Source: an uncultured Desulfobacterales bacterium
GTDB taxonomy: Bacteria > Desulfobacterota > Desulfobacteria > Desulfobacterales > UBA11574
Length of the DNA stretch: 9,335 nucleotides
Assembly: GCA_937925895.1 (NCBI GenBank)
Contig: CALANC010000406.1
Coordinates: 1 to 9,335, forward strand
Direction of reading: 5' to 3'
Shown here piece after piece: positions 1 to 7,091 of this stretch. Numbering within the stretch: the stretch's first letter is position 1; every line of letters starts with the position of its first letter. A program made the translations under genes and the position numbers. The notes under the pieces are model-generated. The model searched no databases. It worked only from the letters and a program-made list of their open reading frames with translations, and was not told the DNA's origin.

Positions 1-97
1 GTGCCGCCTTGCAGAACCCTCAATTATTAGGCCATGGAGCTCCCCATTAAAACAAAAATAAAAATTAGACTCTAAGGTAGATTAAGGAGTTATATAT

Positions 98-102
98 AGG
101 AG
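98..102 (+). promoter_or_regulatory. Ribosome binding site of the DUF255 gene
   Basis: AGGAG lies 6 nt upstream of the ATG at 109 and fixes that start. A second purine-rich box, AAGGAG at 84-89, lies too far upstream to serve this ATG. The 108 bp before the gene are AT-rich and hold no promoter I would defend. Confidence 0.75.
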
Positions 103-108
103 AAAACA

Positions 109-2199
109 ATGAACTCCCCCAACCGTCTCATAAATGAAAAAAGCCCCTATCTCATTCAGCATGCCCACAATCCGGTAGACTGGCATCCATGGGCAGAAGA
201 AACCTTTTCCCGGGCCAAGGCAGAAAATAAACCGATTTTTCTTTCTATCGGTTATTCTACTTGTCATTGGTGCCATGTTATGGAGCGTGAGTCGTTTGAA
301 GATGAAGAGGTTGCCGGATACCTCAACGACAGCTTTATTTGTATAAAGGTAGATCGAGAAGAACGACCTGATATCGACGCCGTTTATATGGCGACCTGCC
401 AAATGATCACCGGAAGTGGTGGCTGGCCATTGAATCTTTTTTTGACTCCGGATAAAAAACCATTTTTTGCTGCCACTTACCTTCCCAAACACAGCCGTTT
501 CGGTCGCTCCGGCCTGATCGAAATTTGCCAACAGGTGAAAGATATATGGGCGTCTCAAACCGATAAGATCACAGATTCGGCAAAAAGTATCGCTGCTCAC
601 TTGCATCAAGTATTCTCATACACTTCGGCCGACGAGCCGGATGAGAGCTTGCTAGATCTGGCCTATAATCAATTCAAGCGCAACTATGATGCCGAACTGG
701 GTGGATTTGAGCCTGCACCGAAATTTCCCACACCCCACCGGTTGCTGTTTTTATTACGTTGTTATCATCGTACCGGAGACCCTATAGCTCTGGAGATGGT
801 GGAAAAGACCCTAGTTGCCATGCGTTTAGGAGGAATATGGGACCACGTGGGATTTGGTTTTCACCGCTATTCCACCGATAAACGTTGGCTTTTACCGCAT
901 TTCGAAAAAATGCTTTACGATCAAGCCTTGATTGCCATCGCCTATTTGGAATCTTACCAAATTACCAAAAATCCTTTGTATGCCCAGACCGTCGATGAAA
1001 TTTTTACTTATGTGTTGCGAGACATGACCTCACCGGAAGGTGCCTTTTTTTCGGCCGAAGATGCGGATTCCGAGGGTGAAGAAGGGAAATTTTATGTGTG
1101 GACAGTCGATGAATTTCGCCGGGCGATAAATGATGACCGGACCGATATGTGGGAAAGGATCTTTCGCTTGAGTCGGGAAGGTAATTTTAAAGATGAGGCC
1201 ACCGGTGAAAAGACCGGAGCCAATATATTGCATCTCACCACTTCCTTAGACAAATGGGCGGATAAATATGTTATGAGAACTCAAAAACTTATGAACAACT
1301 GGGAGACAATACGAAACAAACTCTTTCTCGAACGTAAAAACCGGGTCCATCCATTAAAAGATGACAAAATTTTAACGGATTGGAACGGTCTGATGATTGC
1401 TGCACTGGCGTTAGGCGCCCGGGTATTGGAAAAGCCGGAATATGCCGATGCGGCGACGAAAGCGGCACAATTTATTCTAATCAAAATGCGGAACAGCAAC
1501 GGGCAGCTTTTTCATCGATTTCGCGATGGGGAGCTGGCGGTTCCTGCCCAGGCTACGGATTATGCCTTTTTAATTTACGGGCTTATTTCGCTATACCAGG
1601 TCACCTTCGATTTGACATTCGCCGAGGAGGCCGTGGCACTTCAAGAACAGATGACGAATGAATTTTGGGATGATAAAAACGGTGGTTTTTTCACAACCGG
1701 TGCGGAAAGCAATGAACTCCCGGTGCGCCCCAAAGAACTATACGATGGAGCCATTCCATCGGCAAATTCCGTTGCCTTATACAATATGCTTTGTCTGGCG
1801 AGATTAACCGGAAATCCACAATGGGAAGAGAAGGCTCAGGCCCACGTACACGCTTTTTCGGGTACGGTTAAGACTCAACCTACGGCGTTTACCTTCTTTT
1901 TGACGGGTCTCGATTTTGCATTGCGTCCGGGTCAGGAAATCGTCATTACCGGAGAACCGAGCCAGGAGGACACCCGGAAATTGCTTTCCACCCTTAATCT
2001 TCATTTCACTCCAAATAAAGTCACTCTGGTCAAATCGGACCAAAATGCGGATCGCTTGACCAAGTTTGCCGGATTCACAGATGGATTGCAGGTGGTTAAA
2101 GGAAAAACCACAGCTCACATATGCTGGAATGGTTCATGCAAAGACTCATCCTCGGAAGTGGACACGGTATTAGATCATATTCTTGAAAAAAGACCATGA
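109..2199 (+). CDS. Thioredoxin domain-containing protein, DUF255 / YyaL-SPATA20 family
   Basis: This is a full-length (696 aa) member of the DUF255 family (bacterial YyaL, animal SPATA20). The N-terminus has the family signature: [15 protein letters not shown] at residues 11-25, a thioredoxin-like active site CHWC at 52-55 followed by [16 protein letters not shown] at 81-88 and GGWP at 104-107. The rest is the alpha/alpha-barrel part, resembling N-acylglucosamine epimerase/glycosidase folds, with [14 protein letters not shown] near 241 and [11 protein letters not shown] near 263, and a [11 protein letters not shown] segment near 425. The start is ATG at 109, preceded by AGGAG at 98-102 with 6-nt spacing. 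There is no signal peptide or membrane segment, so it should be cytoplasmic. The family is widespread but its biochemical role is poorly defined; a thiol-redox or sugar-related activity is inferred from the folds only. It appears monocistronic, with 301 bp before the next gene. The family call is very secure, the function is not. Confidence 0.95.
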   Translation: MNSPNRLINEKSPYLIQHAHNPVDWHPWAEETFSRAKAENKPIFLSIGYSTCHWCHVMERESFEDEEVAGYLNDSFICIKVDREERPDIDAVYMATCQMITGSGGWPLNLFLTPDKKPFFAATYLPKHSRFGRSGLIEICQQVKDIWASQTDKITDSAKSIAAHLHQVFSYTSADEPDESLLDLAYNQFKRNYDAELGGFEPAPKFPTPHRLLFLLRCYHRTGDPIALEMVEKTLVAMRLGGIWDHVGFGFHRYSTDKRWLLPHFEKMLYDQALIAIAYLESYQITKNPLYAQTVDEIFTYVLRDMTSPEGAFFSAEDADSEGEEGKFYVWTVDEFRRAINDDRTDMWERIFRLSREGNFKDEATGEKTGANILHLTTSLDKWADKYVMRTQKLMNNWETIRNKLFLERKNRVHPLKDDKILTDWNGLMIAALALGARVLEKPEYADAATKAAQFILIKMRNSNGQLFHRFRDGELAVPAQATDYAFLIYGLISLYQVTFDLTFAEEAVALQEQMTNEFWDDKNGGFFTTGAESNELPVRPKELYDGAIPSANSVALYNMLCLARLTGNPQWEEKAQAHVHAFSGTVKTQPTAFTFFLTGLDFALRPGQEIVITGEPSQEDTRKLLSTLNLHFTPNKVTLVKSDQNADRLTKFAGFTDGLQVVKGKTTAHICWNGSCKDSSSEVDTVLDHILEKRP

Positions 2200-2278
2200 C
2201 GATGAAGAGAAGGAGATCATTAACTATCCGACATTGAATAGATTCCCCTCGTTCGCTGCCGCCCGTTTGGATCATTTT

Positions 2279-2299
2279 GAAAGCGTGGAGATCGCTTTC
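2279..2299. repeat. Perfect 7-bp inverted repeat (possible weak terminator)
   Basis: GAAAGCG at 2279-2285 and CGCTTTC at 2293-2299 form a perfect stem around a 7-nt loop (TGGAGAT), about 80 bp after the stop codon of the DUF255 gene. No proper T-run follows on the plus strand (the next bases are TTACCGCC), so it is not a classic intrinsic terminator. It could be a 3'-end stabilising hairpin or a protein-binding site. Confidence 0.4.
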
Positions 2300-2325
2300 T
2301 TACCGCCAATCTTTAAAAAATCTAT

Positions 2326-2354
2326 TTGACAATTATACCACAATGTCGCATACT
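2326..2354 (+). promoter_or_regulatory. Predicted sigma70 promoter for hdrCB
   Basis: A perfect -35 box TTGACA (2326-2331) is followed after 17 nt by CATACT (2349-2354), which matches the -10 consensus at 4 of 6 positions. Transcription would start near 2361 and give a leader of about 140 nt before hdrC. This is prediction by eye; no experimental support is available. Confidence 0.5.
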
Positions 2355-2372
2355 AGGACGTGGATTATTTGG

Positions 2373-2400
2373 TTGACACTTCAAAATAGGCGTTGATTGT
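2373..2400 (+). promoter_or_regulatory. Second, weaker promoter candidate upstream of hdrC
   Basis: A second perfect TTGACA at 2373-2378 is followed after 16 nt by GATTGT (2395-2400), which matches the -10 consensus at only 3 of 6 positions. It could be a tandem promoter, or the hexamer could be chance in an AT-rich leader. Confidence 0.25.
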
Positions 2401-2500
2401 CACTGGAAAAAACAGGCCCGTCTAGAAACTTCCATGCCGAACGTTTAATTAGAGAAAATAAAACACTATCAATAAATTATAAAATGGAGAATTATAACCA

Positions 2501-3091
2501 GTGAAAGCCGATAGACAATTTCCATCAAAAGAGTTGATTAAGTCAAACCATTTAAATTTGGACTTTGTATCGGAGATAGAAAAGATCTCCGGAGTAAACA
2601 TAAACAAATGTTATCATTGCAAAACCTGTGCCGGCGGGTGTCATTTTTATCAGACAACCGATTATCCGCCCAACAGCGTCATCCGACTGGCACAGTTGGG
2701 GCTCAGAAATGAGGCCCTTGAATGTTCAACCATTTGGCTCTGTGTCGGCTGCCATACCTGTTCGATTCAGTGTCCTATGGGGATCGACATGGCAGGTTTT
2801 ATGGATGGGCTGCGCCAGATAGCGATTCGAGAAGAAGTTGTTATCGCTGAACCGGACATTTTAAACTTCCATAGAGATGTTTTGCATACCATCAAACGCC
2901 ACGGAAGAACTCACAAGTTGGAAGTTATGCTGCGATATAAAGCTCGCAAATGGGATTGGTTTTCCGACCTTGCGGTAGGTCTGAAAATGTTTTCCAAAGG
3001 GAAACTGCACTTAATGCCGTCTAAAATTAAAGCCATCGGTGAAATCAGAAAAATCTTTGCGCCACGTCCGGATGGAGTGATTTATGAATAG
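2501..3091 (+). CDS. HdrC-like 4Fe-4S subunit (heterodisulfide reductase subunit C family)
   Basis: This 196-aa protein matches HdrC, the small ferredoxin-like subunit that feeds electrons to HdrB. Two cysteine sets are visible, C37-x2-C40-x2-C43-x3-C47 and C81-x2-C84-x2-C87-x3-C91-P, enough for two [4Fe-4S] clusters. The second has the usual Pro after its last Cys; the first has His48 instead. The C-terminal half has the family pattern GR..KLEVML, then a GKLHLMP segment and KAIGEIRKIF. There is no membrane helix, so it is the soluble HdrC type and not the membrane HdrE-linked or DsrK type. The start is GTG at 2501, with GGAG at 2486-2489 (11-nt spacing, slightly long). It overlaps the HdrB-like gene by 8 nt, so the two are one operon and probably translationally coupled. 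The partner complex and physiological substrate cannot be told from sequence, and methanogen-type CoM-S-S-CoB is unlikely in a bacterium. Confidence 0.88.
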   Translation: MKADRQFPSKELIKSNHLNLDFVSEIEKISGVNINKCYHCKTCAGGCHFYQTTDYPPNSVIRLAQLGLRNEALECSTIWLCVGCHTCSIQCPMGIDMAGFMDGLRQIAIREEVVIAEPDILNFHRDVLHTIKRHGRTHKLEVMLRYKARKWDWFSDLAVGLKMFSKGKLHLMPSKIKAIGEIRKIFAPRPDGVIYE

Positions 3092-3941
3092 AAAAGCGTC
3101 AATCGATTTATCTTTTTTCCCGGGCTGCTCGCTTGACACCACGGCAACTGAAAATAATCTATCCTTAAATAGTTTGTTCAACCGCATCGGCTATAACCTG
3201 GTGGAACTGGACGATTGGAATTGCTGCGGCAGCTCATCGGCCCATAGTATCAATTCAGAACTTGCCTCTGACCTTGCAACCCGGAATCTATCATTGGCCC
3301 CGAAAGGGAGACCGTTGGTCGCTGCCTGCCCAAGTTGCCTGTTACGGCTTCAAGACGCTCATTTTCATTTAAAAAAAAATGATGAAGAACGCCTTAGGTA
3401 TGAAGAGAGGTGGGGCAGGCCTTTCGATCCGGAACTAAAAATTCTTCATTTCTTCGAGATTTTGGATGGCATTGATCTCTTAAGCTTTGCCAAAGATCGC
3501 ACAAAGCGATTGGACGGGCTTCGATTTGTCCCCTATTACGGGTGTATGCTGGCGCACCCGCCGGATTTAACCCGTGAAAAAGAATATCATGGCCTGATGG
3601 AAAAAATCCTGGCTTCTCTGGGGGCAACGCCCCTATCCTGGCCCCATGCCTCCCAATGCTGCGGCACCTTTCTTTCGGTCGCCCGACCTGACATTGTTAC
3701 CCCATTGGTCGACAGAATTATTCAAGGGGCCCGGGATGCTGGTACGGATTGTATTATTACGGCTTGTGCCATGTGCCACTTGAATCTGGAAGTTCGCTGC
3801 AGCTTAAAAAAAACAATTCCTACGCTTTATTTCACTGAAGTTCTTTCACTGGCGCTGGGATCTGATGAACATAAAACCTGGTTTTCGCGACACCTTGTGG
3901 ATCCCAAACCGCTTCTTCGGTCCAAAGGTCTTATTCAATAA
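3084..3941 (+). CDS. HdrB-like CCG-domain subunit (heterodisulfide reductase subunit B family)
   Basis: This 285-aa protein carries two complete cysteine-rich CCG domains. The first is C15-x31-C47-C48-x33-C82-x2-C85 and the second is C154-x37-C192-C193-x34-C228-x2-C231. In HdrB of methanogens such motifs bind the non-cubane [4Fe-4S] clusters that cleave the disulfide; both sites look intact here, so catalytic competence is likely. Length is close to typical HdrB. ATG at 3084 lies inside the end of the HdrC-like gene (8-nt overlap), with GGAG at 3074-3077 as ribosome binding site. The HdrA flavin subunit that normally completes the complex is not in the window, so this pair must work with a distant HdrA, a different flavoprotein, or alone as a thiol/disulfide module. 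The family call is secure. Related CCG proteins (LutA/GlpC/DsrK) are less likely because of the paired HdrC layout and the double motif. Confidence 0.88.
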   Translation: MNRKASIDLSFFPGCSLDTTATENNLSLNSLFNRIGYNLVELDDWNCCGSSSAHSINSELASDLATRNLSLAPKGRPLVAACPSCLLRLQDAHFHLKKNDEERLRYEERWGRPFDPELKILHFFEILDGIDLLSFAKDRTKRLDGLRFVPYYGCMLAHPPDLTREKEYHGLMEKILASLGATPLSWPHASQCCGTFLSVARPDIVTPLVDRIIQGARDAGTDCIITACAMCHLNLEVRCSLKKTIPTLYFTEVLSLALGSDEHKTWFSRHLVDPKPLLRSKGLIQ

Positions 3942-4074
3942 TATCTTTTCCAAGCGCTGTTAGCATTTTCAACCAGTTGAAAGTAAAGAATTATGACCTG
4001 ATGGACCGGGCTTTTCAGGGGAAAATAATTACTCAATTTTGGCACCCCTATCCGGTATCAACGCTGGTAGGTAT
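3942..4074. other. Convergent intergenic region (hdrB / DUF423 3' ends)
   Basis: These 133 bp separate two converging genes. TTTCAAC at 3967-3973 and GTTGAAA at 3976-3982 make a near-perfect palindrome with a 2-nt centre. CCTGA at 3997-4001 pairs with TCAGG at 4015-4019. Neither is GC-rich or followed by a T-run, so I cannot name a standard intrinsic terminator for either gene. Confidence 0.4.
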
Positions 4075-4461
4075 TCAGGAGGAATCCTTATTCGTTTTCC
4101 ACACACCGACGGCGACCCATATCCAGGAGATTATAAAAGCAATCCCCCCGAATGGGGTGATAATGCCAAACCATCGAGTCCCCGTTGTGCTTAACAAATA
4201 AAGGCTCCCGGAAAACAATATGATACCTATGAACATAACCCATCCGGCAATCCAAAGACGGGTTTGAGAATTAATACGAATTATCAACAACCCGATAACC
4301 ATCAGTCCCAAAGAATGATAAAAATGGTATTGTACCGCCGTTTGGAATACGGCAATCATTTCTCCCGGGATTTTGGTCTTCAGGGAATGTGTTCCAAAGG
4401 CGCCGAAAATAACAGCGGTGGCTGCACTAATACTACCCAGAATTAAAAATAGTTTAGACAT
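4075..4461 (-). CDS. DUF423 family small membrane protein
   Basis: This 128-aa hydrophobic protein has about four transmembrane helices. It carries DUF423 hallmarks: FGAFGTHSLK at residues 19-28, the FQTAVQYHFYHSLGL block at 39-53, FSGSLYLL in the third helix region and TPFGGIAFIISW before the last helix. Family members (for example YwdK/YgdD) are inner-membrane proteins of unknown function. I place the start at ATG 4461. A GTG four codons upstream (4473) is in frame, but it directly abuts the only Shine-Dalgarno-like box (AAGGTG, minus strand 4478-4473) and so cannot use it. The gene follows the MFS transporter on the same strand after 75 bp and may be co-transcribed with it. The gap contains a run of eight T on the coding strand but no clear hairpin before it. 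Confidence 0.85.
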   Translation of the reverse strand: MSKLFLILGSISAATAVIFGAFGTHSLKTKIPGEMIAVFQTAVQYHFYHSLGLMVIGLLIIRINSQTRLWIAGWVMFIGIILFSGSLYLLSTTGTRWFGIITPFGGIAFIISWIWVAVGVWKTNKDSS

Positions 4462-4472
4462 TGTTTTTAACA

Positions 4473-4478
4473 CACCTT
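4473..4478 (-). promoter_or_regulatory. Shine-Dalgarno-like box that decides the DUF423 start
   Basis: On the minus strand AAGGTG lies 11 nt before the ATG at 4461. It leaves no room for the in-frame GTG at 4473, which overlaps its last base. This favours the shorter protein. Confidence 0.45.
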
Positions 4479-4536
4479 AAAAAAAAGTAAATGCCCACGG
4501 TTTTAGCCTACGGTCTTCTTTCAATTCTGCTAGGTT

Positions 4537-5754
4537 TCACCGGACAGGTTCTTTTTTAATAGGAGGAAAATTCCTCATGAAAAGATAAAAAATGACGATT
4601 GAAGGAATGTTGACAGCCGCAGTTAAATAAAACCCATAGTCAAACCCGATAATTTGAATGATGGATCCCATTAACACTGAACTCAACATCATGCCAAAAT
4701 AGATACAAGTGTTATACCCTCCCATGGCAAGTCCACGTGACTTAGAGTCGACGGTTTCTGCAATGAGAGCCCCAACCGAAGTAAAAGCCAATGCCATACT
4801 GATTCCCAATGCAATTGCAAATACCATAAAATGACCCTGAGTTCGTGACACGCCAAAACCCGCCATGGCAATGATAAAACCAATAATACCAAAGACCACG
4901 AGGATCTTGCGGTCGGCAACCTTATCGCTCAGATATCCCAGGGGAATTCGGGAAAGCGCGTTGGTAAGTCCCTGGGAAAAAAATACCAGCCCGATTTGAC
5001 CTACATTCAACCCTTGATTGTGAGCGTGAAGCGGAATAAAGGTAATAAACATTCCCAGCCCAAAACAACCTCCCAGTGTAACCAGCCAGCAACCCATCAG
5101 GGGACGATTTTTGAGCAACTGACCAAAAAGAGTCGTGGTTTTTGGCTTTTTGGATTGCGTCTTCAAACCCAATCGAGTTCGGGGAAGAAAAAAAATAACG
5201 ATCCAGAAATTCAAAAAAAGCAACGTCCCTGAAAGAAGAAAAACTGGATGAAATCCTGTAGCCTGAGCCACAAACCCTCCGGTTGCAGGCCCCAAGCTCA
5301 TTCCACAGTATATGGCTGTTGTGTACCACCCGTATGAACGCCCCAGGTGACTGGCAGGGGAGATATCTGCAACAAATGACATCATGGTCGGACCAAAGGC
5401 AGCCACGCCGATGCCGATAAAAAGATAGATCCATAAGAATTGGATAAACGTATTACTGAAATAAAGCATAAAAGATGTGCACGATAAAACCAGCACACCC
5501 AGCGAAGCCAGGAGCTTTCGTCCCAAACGGTCAGAAACTATACCCAAAGGTAAGGATAAAAAACCGGCTATCAGAAAGAAAACAGAATAGAAAAACCCGA
5601 TCTGAGCCGTATTGATTCCCAGAGATTTGGCGTAAAGGGGGACAACCGGAAGTTGCATATTGGATGAAAAATAGCATCCGAATGCGGCTCCGCAACTAAT
5701 AAGCATCAACATGCCATAAGAGGGTGACGTCGATTTAATTTTTGAAACTTCCAC
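4537..5754 (-). CDS. Major facilitator superfamily transporter
   Basis: This 405-aa protein has about twelve hydrophobic segments in two six-helix halves, the usual size for an MFS_1 permease. The N-terminal half has the loop 2-3 signature G71-xxx-D75-R-x-G-R-K after PLYAKSLGI..AQIG; the second half has the matching GYLSDKVADRK near residues 273-283. The long hydrophilic centre (around 195-210, Lys-rich) is the expected cytoplasmic loop between the halves. The start is GTG at 5754, with AGGAAAG just upstream on the minus strand. The substrate cannot be predicted: there is no substrate-specific motif and no enzyme neighbour pointing to one. A drug/metabolite efflux or organic-acid transporter is equally possible. 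A minus-strand promoter candidate lies 27 bp upstream, and the DUF423 gene follows 75 bp downstream. Confidence 0.92.
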   Translation of the reverse strand: MEVSKIKSTSPSYGMLMLISCGAAFGCYFSSNMQLPVVPLYAKSLGINTAQIGFFYSVFFLIAGFLSLPLGIVSDRLGRKLLASLGVLVLSCTSFMLYFSNTFIQFLWIYLFIGIGVAAFGPTMMSFVADISPASHLGRSYGWYTTAIYCGMSLGPATGGFVAQATGFHPVFLLSGTLLFLNFWIVIFFLPRTRLGLKTQSKKPKTTTLFGQLLKNRPLMGCWLVTLGGCFGLGMFITFIPLHAHNQGLNVGQIGLVFFSQGLTNALSRIPLGYLSDKVADRKILVVFGIIGFIIAMAGFGVSRTQGHFMVFAIALGISMALAFTSVGALIAETVDSKSRGLAMGGYNTCIYFGMMLSSVLMGSIIQIIGFDYGFYLTAAVNIPSIVIFYLFMRNFPPIKKEPVR

Positions 5755-5780
5755 CGGTCTTTCCTAATAAACATTTTCCT

Positions 5781-5809
5781 GGTATAAACAGGTTGTCTAA
5801 AGTAATCAA
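5781..5809 (-). promoter_or_regulatory. Predicted sigma70 promoter for the MFS transporter
   Basis: Read on the minus strand, TTGATT (5809-5804) is followed after exactly 17 nt by TATACC (5786-5781). Each box matches consensus at 4 of 6 positions. The start point would fall about 20 nt before the GTG start, leaving room for the AGGAAAG ribosome binding site. Confidence 0.4.
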
Positions 5810-5882
5810 TTTAAACGAATACATCAACTCGAAAATTTGAAAGAATTTTTTTCCTGCAAAGGAGATATCAGCGGAGGGAGTG

Positions 5883-6428
5883 ATGCTCAATGACAATTCG
5901 TACAAAGGAAAGAAGATTCACACCAGAAATATGGAGATTTCCACCTATGAATATGACGAAAAACACATTGTTGTCGAAGGCAAGTTGAAGGAAGACATAT
6001 TGATACCTATCTACATTTCCGGGAAAAAACGTCAGCCTCACACCATACACCACATGGTTATACAAATGTTTATTGAATGTTCATCGCTCACAATTAAAGA
6101 TATTAAGGTGGAAATGCCCGGAATTCCCTATGACGAGTGCATGGAAACCACCGACAGTCTTGACGGGGTTAAAGGATTGAAAATCGCGCCCGGTTTTACA
6201 TCCAAGGTGATAAAAATATTAGGTGAAAATAAAAGATGTCTGCATTTGAAAACACTTTTACTTGCCATAGCACCGACTGTTATGCAGGGTTACTGGACCT
6301 TTAATGCCAGAAAACCACGTGGCGGCGTTGTTTCACCTGACGTGTTGGATAACTATCTCATTGATACCTGTTGGGTCTGGAGAAAGGATGGTTCCCGTTC
6401 AAAGCACTTGATGAAAAAAATTGATTAG
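5883..6428 (+). CDS. DUF2889 domain-containing protein
   Basis: This is a 181-aa protein that I assign to DUF2889. Support is the N-terminal VEGKLKEDI segment followed by HTIHHMVIQMFIE, the middle MPGIPYDEC (Cys86), the GLKIAPGF segment near 100, and the C-terminal RCLHLKTLLLAIAP block with Cys119 and His121. In the family this last block is usually a conserved C-x-H-L motif. The family has no established function; the conserved Cys/His residues could bind metal, which is inference. No signal peptide or membrane segment is seen. GGAGGG at 5873-5878 lies 4 nt before ATG 5883. A GTG at 5880 is in frame but overlaps the edge of that box, so I prefer 5883. Its stop codon interlocks with that of the convergent SlyD-like gene (TTAG at 6425-6428). 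Confidence 0.78.
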   Translation: MLNDNSYKGKKIHTRNMEISTYEYDEKHIVVEGKLKEDILIPIYISGKKRQPHTIHHMVIQMFIECSSLTIKDIKVEMPGIPYDECMETTDSLDGVKGLKIAPGFTSKVIKILGENKRCLHLKTLLLAIAPTVMQGYWTFNARKPRGGVVSPDVLDNYLIDTCWVWRKDGSRSKHLMKKID

Positions 6429-6916
6429 GAATCGCTCGAAGAGCAGTCGCAGCCACACCCGCACCCTGACGAAACCTGGGTCTGGGTGCTGCTGATGCCC
6501 ACCACCTCAACTTCAAATGTCAACGATTCACCGGCTAAGGGATGGTTCAAGTCAAAAGTCACATTCTCGTCATCCACCCGGACAATTCGAGCGGGAGCCG
6601 GATGCCCTTCCGGACTGCGAAGGTTTATCATCATGCCAACCTGAGGATCTATTTCAGGTGGAAACTCTTTCTTGGCAAAAGACTGCATGAGGTTTTCGTT
6701 TCTTTCCCCATAAGCACTTTGCGCATCAAGGGTGAATACCTTTTTTTCATTCAAAGACATCCCCAGAAGTTCTTTCTCAAACCCTTTTATCATCTGCCCC
6801 GAGCCTACATTTACTTCAAGGGGTTGGCGCCCGTAGCTAGTGCCGAACACTTGCCCATTCTCCAGAGTACCTTTATAATCGATACTAACAAACAGGCCGT
6901 TTTCAACTTTTCCCAT
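6425..6916 (-). CDS. SlyD-like FKBP-type peptidyl-prolyl cis-trans isomerase
   Basis: This 163-aa cytoplasmic prolyl isomerase/chaperone has the SlyD layout. The FKBP half-domain at residues 1-70 (DYKGTLENGQVF at 13-24, GSGQMIKGFEKELLGM at 38-53, AYGE at 68-71) is interrupted by the insert-in-flap chaperone domain (about 71-117). The FKBP fold then resumes with FDLNHPLAGESLTFEVEVV (121-139), NHPLAG being the clearest marker. A short tail ends in alternating cysteines C152, C154, C156 and C158, followed by Ser/Asp. In E. coli SlyD a His/Cys-rich tail binds nickel and helps hydrogenase maturation; here the tail has Cys but no His. The start ATG is preceded on the minus strand by AAAGGAA with good spacing. 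It converges on the DUF2889 gene with a 4-nt overlap. The family call is secure, the metal role is inferred. Confidence 0.92.
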   Translation of the reverse strand: MGKVENGLFVSIDYKGTLENGQVFGTSYGRQPLEVNVGSGQMIKGFEKELLGMSLNEKKVFTLDAQSAYGERNENLMQSFAKKEFPPEIDPQVGMMINLRSPEGHPAPARIVRVDDENVTFDLNHPLAGESLTFEVEVVGISSTQTQVSSGCGCGCDCSSSDS

Positions 6917-6976
6917 AATAGATTCCTTTAATTTGGATTGAAAGCATATTCATTCTAGGTATAAAATTCTAAGAGA

Positions 6977-7005
6977 ATCACAACATATACTATTCAATAG
7001 GTCAA
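6977..7005 (-). promoter_or_regulatory. Candidate promoter of the SlyD-like gene
   Basis: On the minus strand TTGACC (7005-7000) is followed after 17 nt by TGTGAT (6982-6977), with 5/6 and 4/6 matches to consensus. It would start transcription about 55 nt before the ATG. It lies back to back with the flavoprotein promoter at 7015-7043. Confidence 0.35.
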
Positions 7006-7014
7006 CTGCTAATC

Positions 7015-7043
7015 TTGCAATCTAAAAAATCTTTTAATATGAT
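7015..7043 (+). promoter_or_regulatory. Predicted sigma70 promoter of the flavoprotein gene
   Basis: TTGCAA (7015-7020) is followed after exactly 17 nt by TATGAT (7038-7043). The -10 box matches consensus at 5 of 6 positions. Predicted start near 7050 gives a leader of about 53 nt ending in the AAGGAG box at 7092-7097. This is the best-looking promoter in the window. Confidence 0.55.
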
Positions 7044-7091
7044 GCGCCGTAAAATATGTGCGTTGGTTTAGAGGAGGGAGCGCTTTTAAGA

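Larger units (their letters stand above)
2200..2500. other. 301-bp intergenic region between the DUF255 gene and hdrC
   Basis: No open reading frame of useful length and no RNA gene is visible here. The left part holds a perfect 7-bp inverted repeat (2279-2299), possibly the end of the upstream transcript. The middle holds two TTGACA hexamers, at 2326 and 2373, that look like sigma70 -35 boxes. The last roughly 60 bp are very AT-rich and end in the GGAG ribosome binding site of hdrC. If the first promoter is used, the hdrCB message carries an untranslated leader of about 140 nt. Confidence 0.6.

Noticed and set aside
82..609. 175-codon open frame on the minus strand under the DUF255 gene
   Set aside because: It is fully antisense to a secure, family-typical coding region, and its translation has no recognisable domain; it reflects codon bias of the real gene.
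1380..1661. 93-codon plus-strand frame inside the DUF255 gene
   Set aside because: It is an out-of-frame shadow of a continuous 696-aa protein, with no own ribosome binding site or domain.
3967..3982. Palindrome TTTCAAC-CA-GTTGAAA after hdrB as a terminator
   Set aside because: The stem is AT-rich with almost no loop, and no T-run follows on either strand, so it does not meet the criteria of an intrinsic terminator.
3977..4201. 74-codon plus-strand frame after hdrB
   Set aside because: It starts with TTG without a ribosome binding site, and more than half of it is antisense to the DUF423 gene, whose family match is clear.
4922..5434. 170-codon minus-strand frame inside the MFS transporter gene
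   Set aside because: It is another frame of the same strand; the transporter frame has the family motifs and full length, so there is no sign of a frameshift.
6542..6931. 129-codon plus-strand frame opposite the SlyD-like gene
   Set aside because: It is antisense to a secure FKBP/SlyD protein; the translation shows no family pattern.
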